Assembly: GCF_018449435.1 (NCBI RefSeq)
Contig: NZ_JAHCMU010000017.1
Span: 62,001 to 126,000 of the forward strand
DNA length: 64,000 bases
DNA from: Flagellimonas sp. 389
GTDB taxonomy: Bacteria > Bacteroidota > Bacteroidia > Flavobacteriales > Flavobacteriaceae
Direction of reading: 5' to 3'
Position 1 is the first letter of the stretch, and each line of letters starts with the position of its first letter. Below, in pieces: positions 57,099 through 64,000 of the stretch. The position numbers and the translations under genes were made by a program. The notes under the pieces were generated by a model that searched no databases, was not told the DNA's origin, and saw nothing but the letters and a program-made list of their open reading frames with translations.

Positions 57099-58427
57099 AT
57101 GTCAACATCTATACACACTTTCACAAAAAAAACATCTGTAACGTTACTGCTTTTGCTGTTCGCATGGATAGCATGCACTGTTAATGTGTTTGCATTTCAA
57201 CAAGAGGAGAACACTTCGAACGATTTTAATCAATACAGGGGCGAAGTAATGGATGAAGCCTCAAAAAAGCCTCTTGTGTTTGCTTCACTTGCGGTAGAGG
57301 GAACAAATATCAGTACCATAACCAATACCGAAGGGAGTTTTCTTTTAAAAATTCCCAAAAGTATGAACACGGGAACCGTAATAGTTTCTTTCCTGGGCTA
57401 CAAGAGCCAGAGTATTGAACTCTCTGAATTGAAACCCAATAACAACAAAATAGCACTTACTATTTTAGTGACCGAACTTTCTGGAGTGAATGTAAATGTT
57501 CCAAAAGATGCTGGAGCTTTGGTTAGGGAAACTTTAGCAAGAAAAGGAGATAATTACTTTGAAGACCCAACATTAATGACTGCTTTCTACAGGGAGACCA
57601 TCAAAAAGAGAAGAAAAAATGTTTCTTTATCGGAAGCTGTTGTGAATATCTATAAATCACCTTACAATTCCCTGCGTAGCGATGCTGTAGAGCTTTACAA
57701 AGCCAGAAAAAGCACCGATTACAGCAAACTGGATACCGTTGCCCTCAAATTACAAGGAGGACCCTTCAATACATTGTACGTGGATATCATGAAATATCCT
57801 GAGTATATTTTTGCACCAGAATACTTATCTGACTATAAATTTACTTTTAGCCGTTCCACAAGAATTAACGATAAATTGATTTACGTTGTCAAATTTGAGC
57901 AAAGGGAAACTATTGCTGAACCCTTGTATGCTGGAGAGCTATTTATAGATGTAGAAAACAAGACCCTAACCAGTGCAATTTATTCCCTCAACATAATCGA
58001 TAAGGATAAAGCGGCCAAACTATTTGTTCGGAGAAAACCTGCCAATGTAAATGTTTGGCCAACCGAAGTTGCTTATCGGGTCGATTATAGGGAAAAAGGA
58101 GGTAAATGGTATTACGGATACAGTAATGTTTTAATGGAATTTAAAGTAAACTGGAAGAATAAGTTATTTAATTCCGTTTATAGTATGACGGCAGAAATGG
58201 CCATTACAGACTGGGAAAAAAATTTAGATGGAAAGTTACCCAAAAACAGGGAAAGACTTAAGAAGTCCATTATTTTGAGTGATGAGGCCATAGGTTTCTC
58301 CGATCCAGATTTTTGGGGTGAATACAACATCATTGAACCTGAAAAGTCTATCGAATCAGCTATCAAAAAAATACAACGACAGCTACGAAGGTCTAAATCC
58401 AATGGCAGTAGCGCATCAAAACCATAA
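57099..58427 (+). CDS. CarboxypepD_reg-like domain protein
   Basis: A 442-residue secreted protein. After a hydrophobic signal (SVTLLLLLFAWIACTVNVFAF) comes a carboxypeptidase-regulatory-like beta-sandwich (about 47-125) with YRGEVMDEASKKPLVFASL and FLGYKSQSI, as found at the N terminus of SusC-like proteins. The rest (about 130-442) has no barrel or TonB motif that I can see and is a mixed beta/alpha region with a Lys/Arg-rich C terminus. It resembles the non-barrel N-terminal portion of DUF5686-type proteins. Function is unknown. Confidence 0.75.
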   Translation: MSTSIHTFTKKTSVTLLLLLFAWIACTVNVFAFQQEENTSNDFNQYRGEVMDEASKKPLVFASLAVEGTNISTITNTEGSFLLKIPKSMNTGTVIVSFLGYKSQSIELSELKPNNNKIALTILVTELSGVNVNVPKDAGALVRETLARKGDNYFEDPTLMTAFYRETIKKRRKNVSLSEAVVNIYKSPYNSLRSDAVELYKARKSTDYSKLDTVALKLQGGPFNTLYVDIMKYPEYIFAPEYLSDYKFTFSRSTRINDKLIYVVKFEQRETIAEPLYAGELFIDVENKTLTSAIYSLNIIDKDKAAKLFVRRKPANVNVWPTEVAYRVDYREKGGKWYYGYSNVLMEFKVNWKNKLFNSVYSMTAEMAITDWEKNLDGKLPKNRERLKKSIILSDEAIGFSDPDFWGEYNIIEPEKSIESAIKKIQRQLRRSKSNGSSASKP

Positions 58428-58458
58428 AGCTTACAAGGTTTTAAAAGCAATCTTAAAT

Positions 58459-58527
58459 GTCATATTGAGCTTGTCGAAATACTTAACATACGCATATTGA
58501 GTTTCGATGCGCTCAACTTGACATATT
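58459..58527. repeat. REP-like imperfect inverted repeat
   Basis: Two arms of about 25 bases face each other: ATGTCATATTGAGCTTGTCG from 58459 and, on the reverse strand, ATGTCAAGTTGAGCGCATCG ending near 58527. The arms agree at most positions. Sequences of this TTGAGC...TCGAAA form are familiar as dispersed intergenic palindromes in Flavobacteriia genomes. It sits 32 bases after the 57099-58427 gene, where it may also act as a transcript-end structure. The rest of this 199-base gap is A/T-rich with no clear promoter. Confidence 0.65.
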
Positions 58528-58626
58528 GGACTTAAAAAAAATAAATATCCTTCTTTTATTTTATTAACATTTTTTGGTCGTCATCTTAAAGGTTTTAACT
58601 TCAAGGCATCAAAAAATTCCACTTAC

Positions 58627-59679
58627 ATGATTAAAAGGAGAAGATTCCTCAACTTGACCGCTTTGCTATCCGCAACGGCTGTTCTACCAAATGTTGCTTT
58701 TTCAGAAAAAAACAACGAACACCAAAGCTCCAGATTACTTGCCAAACGATTAAAAAAAGGAGATACTATAGGCCTTATTGCCCCGGGGTACGCTGTTAAA
58801 GCCAACATACTTGAAGAAATAAAAGAAACACTGAAGAAAATGGGATTTGTTCCTTTTCATACCGATCGTATTCATGGTAACCATGGCTATTTTAGCGATA
58901 CGGATAAAGAAAGGGCAGCTGACCTGAACGATATGTTCGCAAATACAAAAGTAGATGCAATTCTATGTGCAAGAGGCGGATATGGCTGTACGCGCATCAT
59001 GCAAATGATAGATTACGAAAACATTAAATTGAACCCAAAAATACTGATAGGGTTCAGCGATATTACTGCATTGCTAAACGGTATCCAAAAGGAAACTGGA
59101 CTGATTACCTTTCACGGACCTGTTGGCAGTACCTTAAACGATGATTACAGCCAACAAGAGTTTAGCAGCTCATTAGTACATCCCAAATATCCACAGGTCA
59201 TCACCAATGTTACACTAGAGGATGAAGAAATGATAAATGATGTGGAATATGAACGGTATACAATAACCTCGGGACAATCTACCGGAAAATTGGTTGGAGG
59301 AAGCCTTACTTTGGTCAATGCACTTATAGGAACACCACACGAAATAGATTTTACCGATACCATTGTTTGTTTAGAGGATGTGGAGGAAGCACCTTACCGA
59401 ATAGATAGGATGCTTACCCAACTCATTGAAGGACCTAGCTTTAAAAACGCCAAAGGGATTGTTTTTGGAGTTTGCGCTGGCTGTAATTCAAGTTCAAACT
59501 CTAAATCGTTCACGTTAAAAGAAGTCATCATGGACAGAATAGCCCCTTTGAACATTCCAGCGGCCTATGGTATGAGCTTTGGTCATGTACCAAACAATTT
59601 TACGTTTCCCATAGGTCTCAATGCACATTGGGATGCAGATAAAATGACCTTGAAGATTTTGGAAAAGGCAGTGCTTTGA
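58627..59679 (+). CDS. LD-carboxypeptidase (S66 family)
   Basis: Cleaves the terminal D-alanine from murein tetrapeptides during peptidoglycan recycling. The 350-residue protein has the family motifs GDTIGLIAPGY and ARGGYGCTR and the catalytic triad: Ser144 in GFSDITALL, Glu250 in CLEDVEEAPYRIDR and His320 in FGHVPNN. The N terminus (IKRRRFLNLTALLSATAVLP) resembles a twin-arginine signal, so this copy probably acts in the periplasm, unlike E. coli LdcA in the cytoplasm. Confidence 0.9.
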   Translation: MIKRRRFLNLTALLSATAVLPNVAFSEKNNEHQSSRLLAKRLKKGDTIGLIAPGYAVKANILEEIKETLKKMGFVPFHTDRIHGNHGYFSDTDKERAADLNDMFANTKVDAILCARGGYGCTRIMQMIDYENIKLNPKILIGFSDITALLNGIQKETGLITFHGPVGSTLNDDYSQQEFSSSLVHPKYPQVITNVTLEDEEMINDVEYERYTITSGQSTGKLVGGSLTLVNALIGTPHEIDFTDTIVCLEDVEEAPYRIDRMLTQLIEGPSFKNAKGIVFGVCAGCNSSSNSKSFTLKEVIMDRIAPLNIPAAYGMSFGHVPNNFTFPIGLNAHWDADKMTLKILEKAVL

Positions 59680-59756
59680 AGGACCATTGCGATAGCGGAC
59701 AATGATCCGTACTTTTTTCAGTTTAAAAGTTAAAGCCAAAGCGTCTCTGCTATTAA

Positions 59757-59797
59757 AACAGTTTACCCCCCTGTTTACAGTGATAACAGTACCCCCT
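59757..59797 (+). repeat. Imperfect direct repeat upstream of the protease unit
   Basis: AACAGTTTACCCCCCT (59757-59772) and AACAGTACCCCCT (59785-59797) form a direct repeat with a start-to-start distance of 28 bases and a 2-base difference in the middle. It lies about 140 bases upstream of the 59938 start and could be a regulator site, but nothing else supports this. Confidence 0.4.
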
Positions 59798-59937
59798 CTT
59801 TAAGGGCCTTATGGATATAGAATAAATTAGATATTTGCTTAAATCTTAACATGCACTTAATGAGGTGATTAATAATAACATAACCAATAGCCCCTTTTTT
59901 AAATCATATTTAAAGTTTAACCATTATTCAGTTTTCT

Positions 59938-61113
59938 ATGAAGAACGTAGTACCACATTTTCAACGACCTATTAAAAGTAAAGATGAACCTAAAACAGAT
60001 GTTTCGTATTGGGATAAGGCAATGGACGCTTACGATGCCAAAAACCACAGGGAAGCATTGATCGAGACCATTAATTACATCAACTCCAAGATTTTACAGG
60101 GAAAAGACACCAGTGGGGACATTGAAATTGTACAGGGGCAAGGGTCAGCTGAAGTTCAAATGACCATTAAAAATGATACTTTTTTGGTCAAGGCGCCATT
60201 CGTAAAGATAACTGATGATACCAATAAGGTAGCGCTGTTCCGAAGAGTGGCAGAAATCAACTTTAATCCATTGACCTTGGCACAAATCCACCTAATTGAA
60301 GGCGCTTTGTGGTTTGAATATGAAATGCCAATAGCATTGTGCCAGCCTTACAAGGTATATGATGTACTACGGGAAATAAGCGTTTATGCTGACAATTATG
60401 ACGATGAATTTATAGATAAATACAAGGCTGAATTTTACCAAGAGCCAAGAGTAACCCCATTGACAGAAACGGAAAAAGAACAAGTATGGCAGCAGATAAG
60501 CAGCGTTCTAGAAGAATATAAAGAATATAGTGCCTTCTTTAAGGATAAGAGATGGGATGACTTTCAGTGGGATATTGCCGTACTCTCCATCTTAAAAATA
60601 GTGAACATGCCCTACGTGCATGGTACATTGAGAACCAAATTAGAAGAATATGTGGGCAATCTCTTCAATGGTCAAATCGATTTTAAGTATAGGATAGACA
60701 AAGGCATAAGCTTTATGCAAAAGCTATGTGCAAAATCAAAAGAAGAGTTTATGCAGGATATCTATCATGCCGAAGCGTTTATCTCATTAAAATGGCGTAG
60801 TTCTACCCAAATACTCCAAAACGATGCCAAGAATATGGAAAATAATGTAAACAGGTATGTGAAGGATGGGAACAATATGATGCTGTGCTATTATTTACAA
60901 TACTCTTTCCTCCATATTATTTACAATTTCAACTTGGAGGAGCATCATAAAAATGCCATATATGATGTTTTGGAAAAAGTCTCGGGGAAAGAACTGCATC
61001 AAGCTGCGCCCATGCTTTTAAAAACCTACTATGGATTTTTAGATGGTAACACAAAAGCAGTCAAAGTATCCAAAGGCTCCAAAAAAGGATTGTTCTCAAA
61101 ACTATTCGGTTAA
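59938..61113 (+). CDS. Protein of unknown function paired with a trypsin-like protease
   Basis: A 391-residue soluble protein with no signal peptide and no membrane helix. Residues about 60-170 have a pattern reminiscent of YbjN/secretion-chaperone-like folds (AEVQMTIKNDTFLVKAPFV, LFRRVAEINFNPLTLAQIHL, LWFEYEMPIA), while 180-375 are mainly helical. The C terminus ends SKKGLFSKLFG, a short basic amphipathic tail. I cannot name the family with confidence. The next gene starts 18 bases later, so the two proteins are probably co-expressed. The 258-base gap upstream contains an imperfect direct repeat. Confidence 0.6.
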   Translation: MKNVVPHFQRPIKSKDEPKTDVSYWDKAMDAYDAKNHREALIETINYINSKILQGKDTSGDIEIVQGQGSAEVQMTIKNDTFLVKAPFVKITDDTNKVALFRRVAEINFNPLTLAQIHLIEGALWFEYEMPIALCQPYKVYDVLREISVYADNYDDEFIDKYKAEFYQEPRVTPLTETEKEQVWQQISSVLEEYKEYSAFFKDKRWDDFQWDIAVLSILKIVNMPYVHGTLRTKLEEYVGNLFNGQIDFKYRIDKGISFMQKLCAKSKEEFMQDIYHAEAFISLKWRSSTQILQNDAKNMENNVNRYVKDGNNMMLCYYLQYSFLHIIYNFNLEEHHKNAIYDVLEKVSGKELHQAAPMLLKTYYGFLDGNTKAVKVSKGSKKGLFSKLFG

Positions 61114-61131
61114 TCTACAAAGAAGAAAAAA

Positions 61132-62208
61132 ATGGAAAATATAAAAAAATCAGTTTTTAAAATTGTAACAGCTTCTGGTACCGGCACCGGATTTACTGTT
61201 AGTGGATATAATCAGGTCATTACAAATTACCATGTAGTAAAAGGTGAAAAAGTAGTAGCTGTAGAAGATTATAAGAAAGATAGGTTCGTGGCCAACGTTG
61301 TCATGGTGAACCCAGAAGTAGATTTAGCCTTTTTAAAAATTGAAGGCTTTGAAAATAAGGAGACCGATATTTCCCTACAAGAAGAAATCATCGTGGCCAA
61401 TACCCAAAAAGTATTCATAAATGGTTATCCCTTTGGAATGCCCTATACCATAACAGAAGGTATTGTTTCATCTAGCAACCAGCCCATGGGAAACAGAAAT
61501 TATATTCAGACCGATGCCGCCGTAAACCCAGGCAACTCTGGGGGGCCAATGTTGAACGAAGCAGGAGTCCTAATCGGGGTAACAACTTCAAAATTCAACA
61601 ATGCGGATAACGTAGGGTTTGGAATCAAGCATTCAGACTTGATCAAAGAAATAAATGATTTCGCTTCCGTAGAAAACCCGGTTTATAGTGTCAAGTGCAA
61701 CTCTTGTGATAGCTATATGGGGAAAGAATGTGAGTTTTGTGCAAACTGTGGAAATACTATGGATATTTCCATTTGGGAAGAATTCGAAAAAAGTCATTTT
61801 GCACAATTTGTTGAAAACGCACTTACAGAATTGGGCATAAATCCCGTCCTGGGAAGAGCCGGTAGAGATTATTGGGAATTTCATCAAGGTAGTGCCTTAA
61901 TCCGAATCTTTGTCTTTAAGCGGGATTATTTAGTAGCGACATCACCCTTGAACAATTTACCCAAAAAGAACATTCAAGAGTTAATGACCTATTTGCTCGA
62001 GAAAAATGTAGACCCGTATTATTTGGGTATACATGAGAATAAAATCTACATCTCATATAGAACACACCTTTCCGATATTTTTACAGATCATGCAGATACC
62101 GTGAAAGAAAATTTGAAGAACTTAGCCCTCAAAGCTGATGATTTAGATAACTTCTTTGCGGACAATTATGGTTGTGAGATGTCCATAGAAGCAAAAGAAG
62201 AATCATAA
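61132..62208 (+). CDS. Trypsin-like serine protease with zinc ribbon and C-terminal domain
   Basis: A 358-residue protein. The N-terminal trypsin-like domain (about 5-178) has the full catalytic triad: His34 in TNYHVV, Asp64 in EVDLAFL and Ser136 in NPGNSGGP. A zinc ribbon follows (Cys189, Cys192, Cys203, Cys206, with Cys200 between). The C-terminal domain (about 215-350) has a YbjN-like pattern (FAQFVENALTELGINPVLG, ALIRIFVFKRDYLVATSPL). There is no signal peptide, PDZ domain or membrane helix, so it appears cytosolic, unlike DegP/HtrA proteases. It is probably translated together with the 59938 gene. Confidence 0.85.
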   Translation: MENIKKSVFKIVTASGTGTGFTVSGYNQVITNYHVVKGEKVVAVEDYKKDRFVANVVMVNPEVDLAFLKIEGFENKETDISLQEEIIVANTQKVFINGYPFGMPYTITEGIVSSSNQPMGNRNYIQTDAAVNPGNSGGPMLNEAGVLIGVTTSKFNNADNVGFGIKHSDLIKEINDFASVENPVYSVKCNSCDSYMGKECEFCANCGNTMDISIWEEFEKSHFAQFVENALTELGINPVLGRAGRDYWEFHQGSALIRIFVFKRDYLVATSPLNNLPKKNIQELMTYLLEKNVDPYYLGIHENKIYISYRTHLSDIFTDHADTVKENLKNLALKADDLDNFFADNYGCEMSIEAKEES

Positions 62209-62232
62209 CTTTTCTTCTTAGAAGTGAAAAAA

Positions 62233-62259
62233 AGGGCTTTGATAATATATCAAAGCCCT
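62233..62259. terminator. Bidirectional intrinsic terminator
   Basis: A perfect 12-bp stem (AGGGCTTTGATA at 62233-62244 with TATCAAAGCCCT at 62248-62259) and a 3-base loop. On the reverse strand a run of seven T follows the stem; on the forward strand CTTTATTTGG follows. It sits between convergent genes (the protease and rocD) and can serve both. Confidence 0.9.
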
Positions 62260-62281
62260 CTTTATTTGGATAAAGCCGATG

Positions 62282-63559
62282 CTAAGCATCAAACTCTTTA
62301 AGTGTTTTGGAAATGATACCGATACAATCCAACAACTCTTCTTTGGTCATTACCAAAGGAGGAGCAAAACGTATAATATTACCATGGGTAGGTTTGGCCA
62401 AAAGCCCATTTTCCTTTAACGCCATACATATGTCCCAAGCTGTAGAGCTATCTTCAGAATCATTGATCACAATGGCATTGAGCAGGCCTTTACCTCGAAC
62501 CAAACGCACCAAATCAGTTTCTTCTATCAGTTTTTCCATTTCAGAACGAAACAGTTGACCCAATTCAAAAGCATTTTCTGCCAAACGCTCATCCCTTACT
62601 ACTTCTAAAGCAGCAATGGCAACGGCGCAGGATAATGGATTTCCGCCAAAGGTAGACCCATGATTACCCGGACGGATTACTTCCATAATTTCGTCGTTTG
62701 CCAAAACAGCAGATACAGGTAGGACTCCACCAGAAATAGCTTTTCCAAGAATCAGAACATCTGGTTTTACATCCGGAGTGCCTGAACAATTTTTATCTGG
62801 GCAAGAACAATTGCCACAGGTAGCCAATAATCTACCTGTACGGGCAATACCGGTTTGCACCTCGTCGGCCATAAAGAGCACGTTTTTGGATTTACATAAC
62901 TCCAAAGCCTCTTTTATATAGTTGTCATCGGGAACATAGACACCCGCCTCGCCCTGTATAGGTTCCACTAAGAATGCAGCTACATTTTCATCCAATAATG
63001 CTTCTTGTAAGGCATTGATATCATTATATCGAATCGAAACAATACCTGGGGTAAACGGTCCAAAGTTCTCTGTTGCAATAGGGTCGTTCGATGCAGATAT
63101 GATAGAGATAGTACGTCCATGGAAATTATTTTGACAAACAATAATTTTAGCTTGATTAGCAGGAATACCCTTCTTCTCATAGGCCCACTTCCGCGCCAGT
63201 TTTAATGCAGTTTCCACCGCTTCTGCACCAGTATTCATGGGCAACAGCTTATCGTAGCCAAAAAATTTGGTCGCGAATTCTTCGTACCTTCCCAAGATAT
63301 CGTTATAAAATGCACGGGAAGTCAACGTCAAGTTGTCAGCCTGACTTTTTAAAGCACCAATAATTTTAGGGTGACAATGCCCTTGGTTTACTGCCGAGTA
63401 GGCAGATAAAAAATCATAATACTTTTTGCCTTCAACGTCCCATACGAACACCCCTTCACCCCTACTCAGAACAACTGGTAAAGGATGATAGTTTTGTGCG
63501 CCGTACTTGTTTTCCAATGTTATCGCCTGTTGCGATGTTAAATGTTCTAAAACAGCCAT
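62282..63559 (-). CDS. rocD: Ornithine aminotransferase
   Basis: PLP-dependent class III aminotransferase that converts ornithine and 2-oxoglutarate to glutamate semialdehyde and glutamate. The 425-residue protein has [46 protein letters not shown] and the PLP lysine in [17 protein letters not shown]. Directly before that lysine segment there is a cysteine-rich insertion, [11 protein letters not shown] (about 248-258), that typical family members lack in my recollection. No other arginine or proline catabolism genes are adjacent. Confidence 0.93.
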   Translation of the reverse strand: MAVLEHLTSQQAITLENKYGAQNYHPLPVVLSRGEGVFVWDVEGKKYYDFLSAYSAVNQGHCHPKIIGALKSQADNLTLTSRAFYNDILGRYEEFATKFFGYDKLLPMNTGAEAVETALKLARKWAYEKKGIPANQAKIIVCQNNFHGRTISIISASNDPIATENFGPFTPGIVSIRYNDINALQEALLDENVAAFLVEPIQGEAGVYVPDDNYIKEALELCKSKNVLFMADEVQTGIARTGRLLATCGNCSCPDKNCSGTPDVKPDVLILGKAISGGVLPVSAVLANDEIMEVIRPGNHGSTFGGNPLSCAVAIAALEVVRDERLAENAFELGQLFRSEMEKLIEETDLVRLVRGKGLLNAIVINDSEDSSTAWDICMALKENGLLAKPTHGNIIRFAPPLVMTKEELLDCIGIISKTLKEFDA

Positions 63560-63681
63560 TTTAAATGTGTTTAAATTGATAAAATAACCATTCCTACAAT
63601 ACCTTTATCCTTTCGAAGTCTCGAAAATTCAGCGTGGGAGAGAAATCATCCCTGAGGGGATGCTAATTTATTAAATATTTG

Positions 63682-64000
63682 TCAATCATTCTTTTTATTC
63701 GATAAAGTTGCAATTTGTAGTTCTAACCGTTTAAGTTCCCTTAAAATATCATTCTTGTCCATTTGCATCCATACAAAAAGTTTTATCATCCCCATAAAGA
63801 TTAGGCACACAAATATTGCTGTTCCCCATTCAATAAGCTCATTTGTCACGTTTGTATTTAAAAATTGGACGATACAGAATATAAGTAATCCTAAAATAAT
63901 GAGATTGACCAAATTCATTATTATGGCCAACCATCCCAGTTTTCCTCTAAATACCCCTCCAAGTTTTTCAAAAATATTCTGTTCGCCGAGTTCATCATAA
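63682..64000 (-). CDS. DUF6768-like membrane protein, 5-prime end outside the window
   Basis: The frame stays open to the window edge on the reverse strand, so the first visible methionine-like codon near 63930 is not the true start. Upstream in-frame residues read YDELGEQNIFEKLGGVFRGK, then LGWLAIIMNLVNLIILGLL. Two membrane helices and the ending MDKNDILRELKRLELQIATL match the DUF6768 pattern. Genes of this type often follow an ECF sigma factor gene, which would lie just beyond 64000 if that holds here. Confidence 0.75.
   Translation of the reverse strand, partial: YDELGEQNIFEKLGGVFRGKLGWLAIIMNLVNLIILGLLIFCIVQFLNTNVTNELIEWGTAIFVCLIFMGMIKLFVWMQMDKNDILRELKRLELQIATLSNKKND

Noticed and set aside
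63647..63662. Small hairpin CATCCC/GGGATG downstream of the DUF6768 gene
   Set aside because: A 6-bp stem without a good T run is too weak to call a terminator.

Overview
The window looks like a chromosomal segment of a marine-type Flavobacteriaceae bacterium (Bacteroidota). The evidence is the AT-rich DNA; many secreted proteins whose signal peptides end in NAQ or FSQ; lipoproteins with Asp-rich stretches straight after the lipobox cysteine; several promoter -7 boxes of the TAnnTTTG type; and typical Bacteroidota genes (bshC, the RDD/SpoIIM/DUF4129/DUF4350/MoxR/DUF58 block, fasciclin lipoproteins, DUF6768). I found no rRNA, tRNA, CRISPR array, insertion sequence or prophage. Gene density is high, and no gap between genes exceeds about 285 bases.

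Layout. 0-9.9 kb: msrB, a DinB-like gene, lpdA, aroQ, a run of four small outer-membrane beta-barrel genes, xerD and a GH13 alpha-glucosidase. 9.9-17.5 kb: NDH-2, a secreted M20 hydrolase, a sigma factor with a membrane partner, a variant acyltransferase, a Nudix CoA pyrophosphatase and a cyclophilin lipoprotein whose start codons overlap divergently, a TRIC-like channel and an RDD protein. 17.5-23.6 kb: a tightly overlapping operon encoding SpoIIM-like, membrane, DUF4129, DUF4350, MoxR and DUF58 proteins. 23.6-26.3 kb: a YfiM-like protein, an NMO/FabK-like flavoprotein and mnmA. 26.4-34.1 kb: four fasciclin lipoprotein genes with 13 FAS1 domains in total, interrupted by a SIMPL gene and separated by strong terminators. 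34.4-38 kb: yidC and pyrG.

38.2-46.8 kb: an acidic-repeat lipoprotein, a sugar isomerase-like protein, a serine hydrolase, an AraC regulator, and a compact reverse-strand run of guaA, a five-LysM/periplasmic-binding-fold protein, OsmC and DUF922. 47-51.3 kb: pgmB, a secreted GH65 enzyme and a cholesterol-dependent-cytolysin-like (CDC-like) pore-forming protein. 51.4-59.7 kb: a GT39-type glycosyltransferase, bshC, a large M14 peptidase, a CarboxypepD_reg-like protein and an LD-carboxypeptidase. 59.9-62.2 kb: a two-gene unit with a protein of unknown function and an apparently cytosolic trypsin-like protease carrying a zinc ribbon. 62.3-64 kb: ornithine aminotransferase and a DUF6768 gene cut by the window edge.

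Most genes are housekeeping or envelope functions. The two most unusual loci are the CDC-like protein, which keeps the pore-forming core but has a different C-terminal module and no visible export signal, and the protease/partner pair at 59.9-62.2 kb. The fasciclin array is the largest lineage-specific surface-protein expansion in the window. All functional calls come from reading motifs and recalled family patterns; no database search was run.
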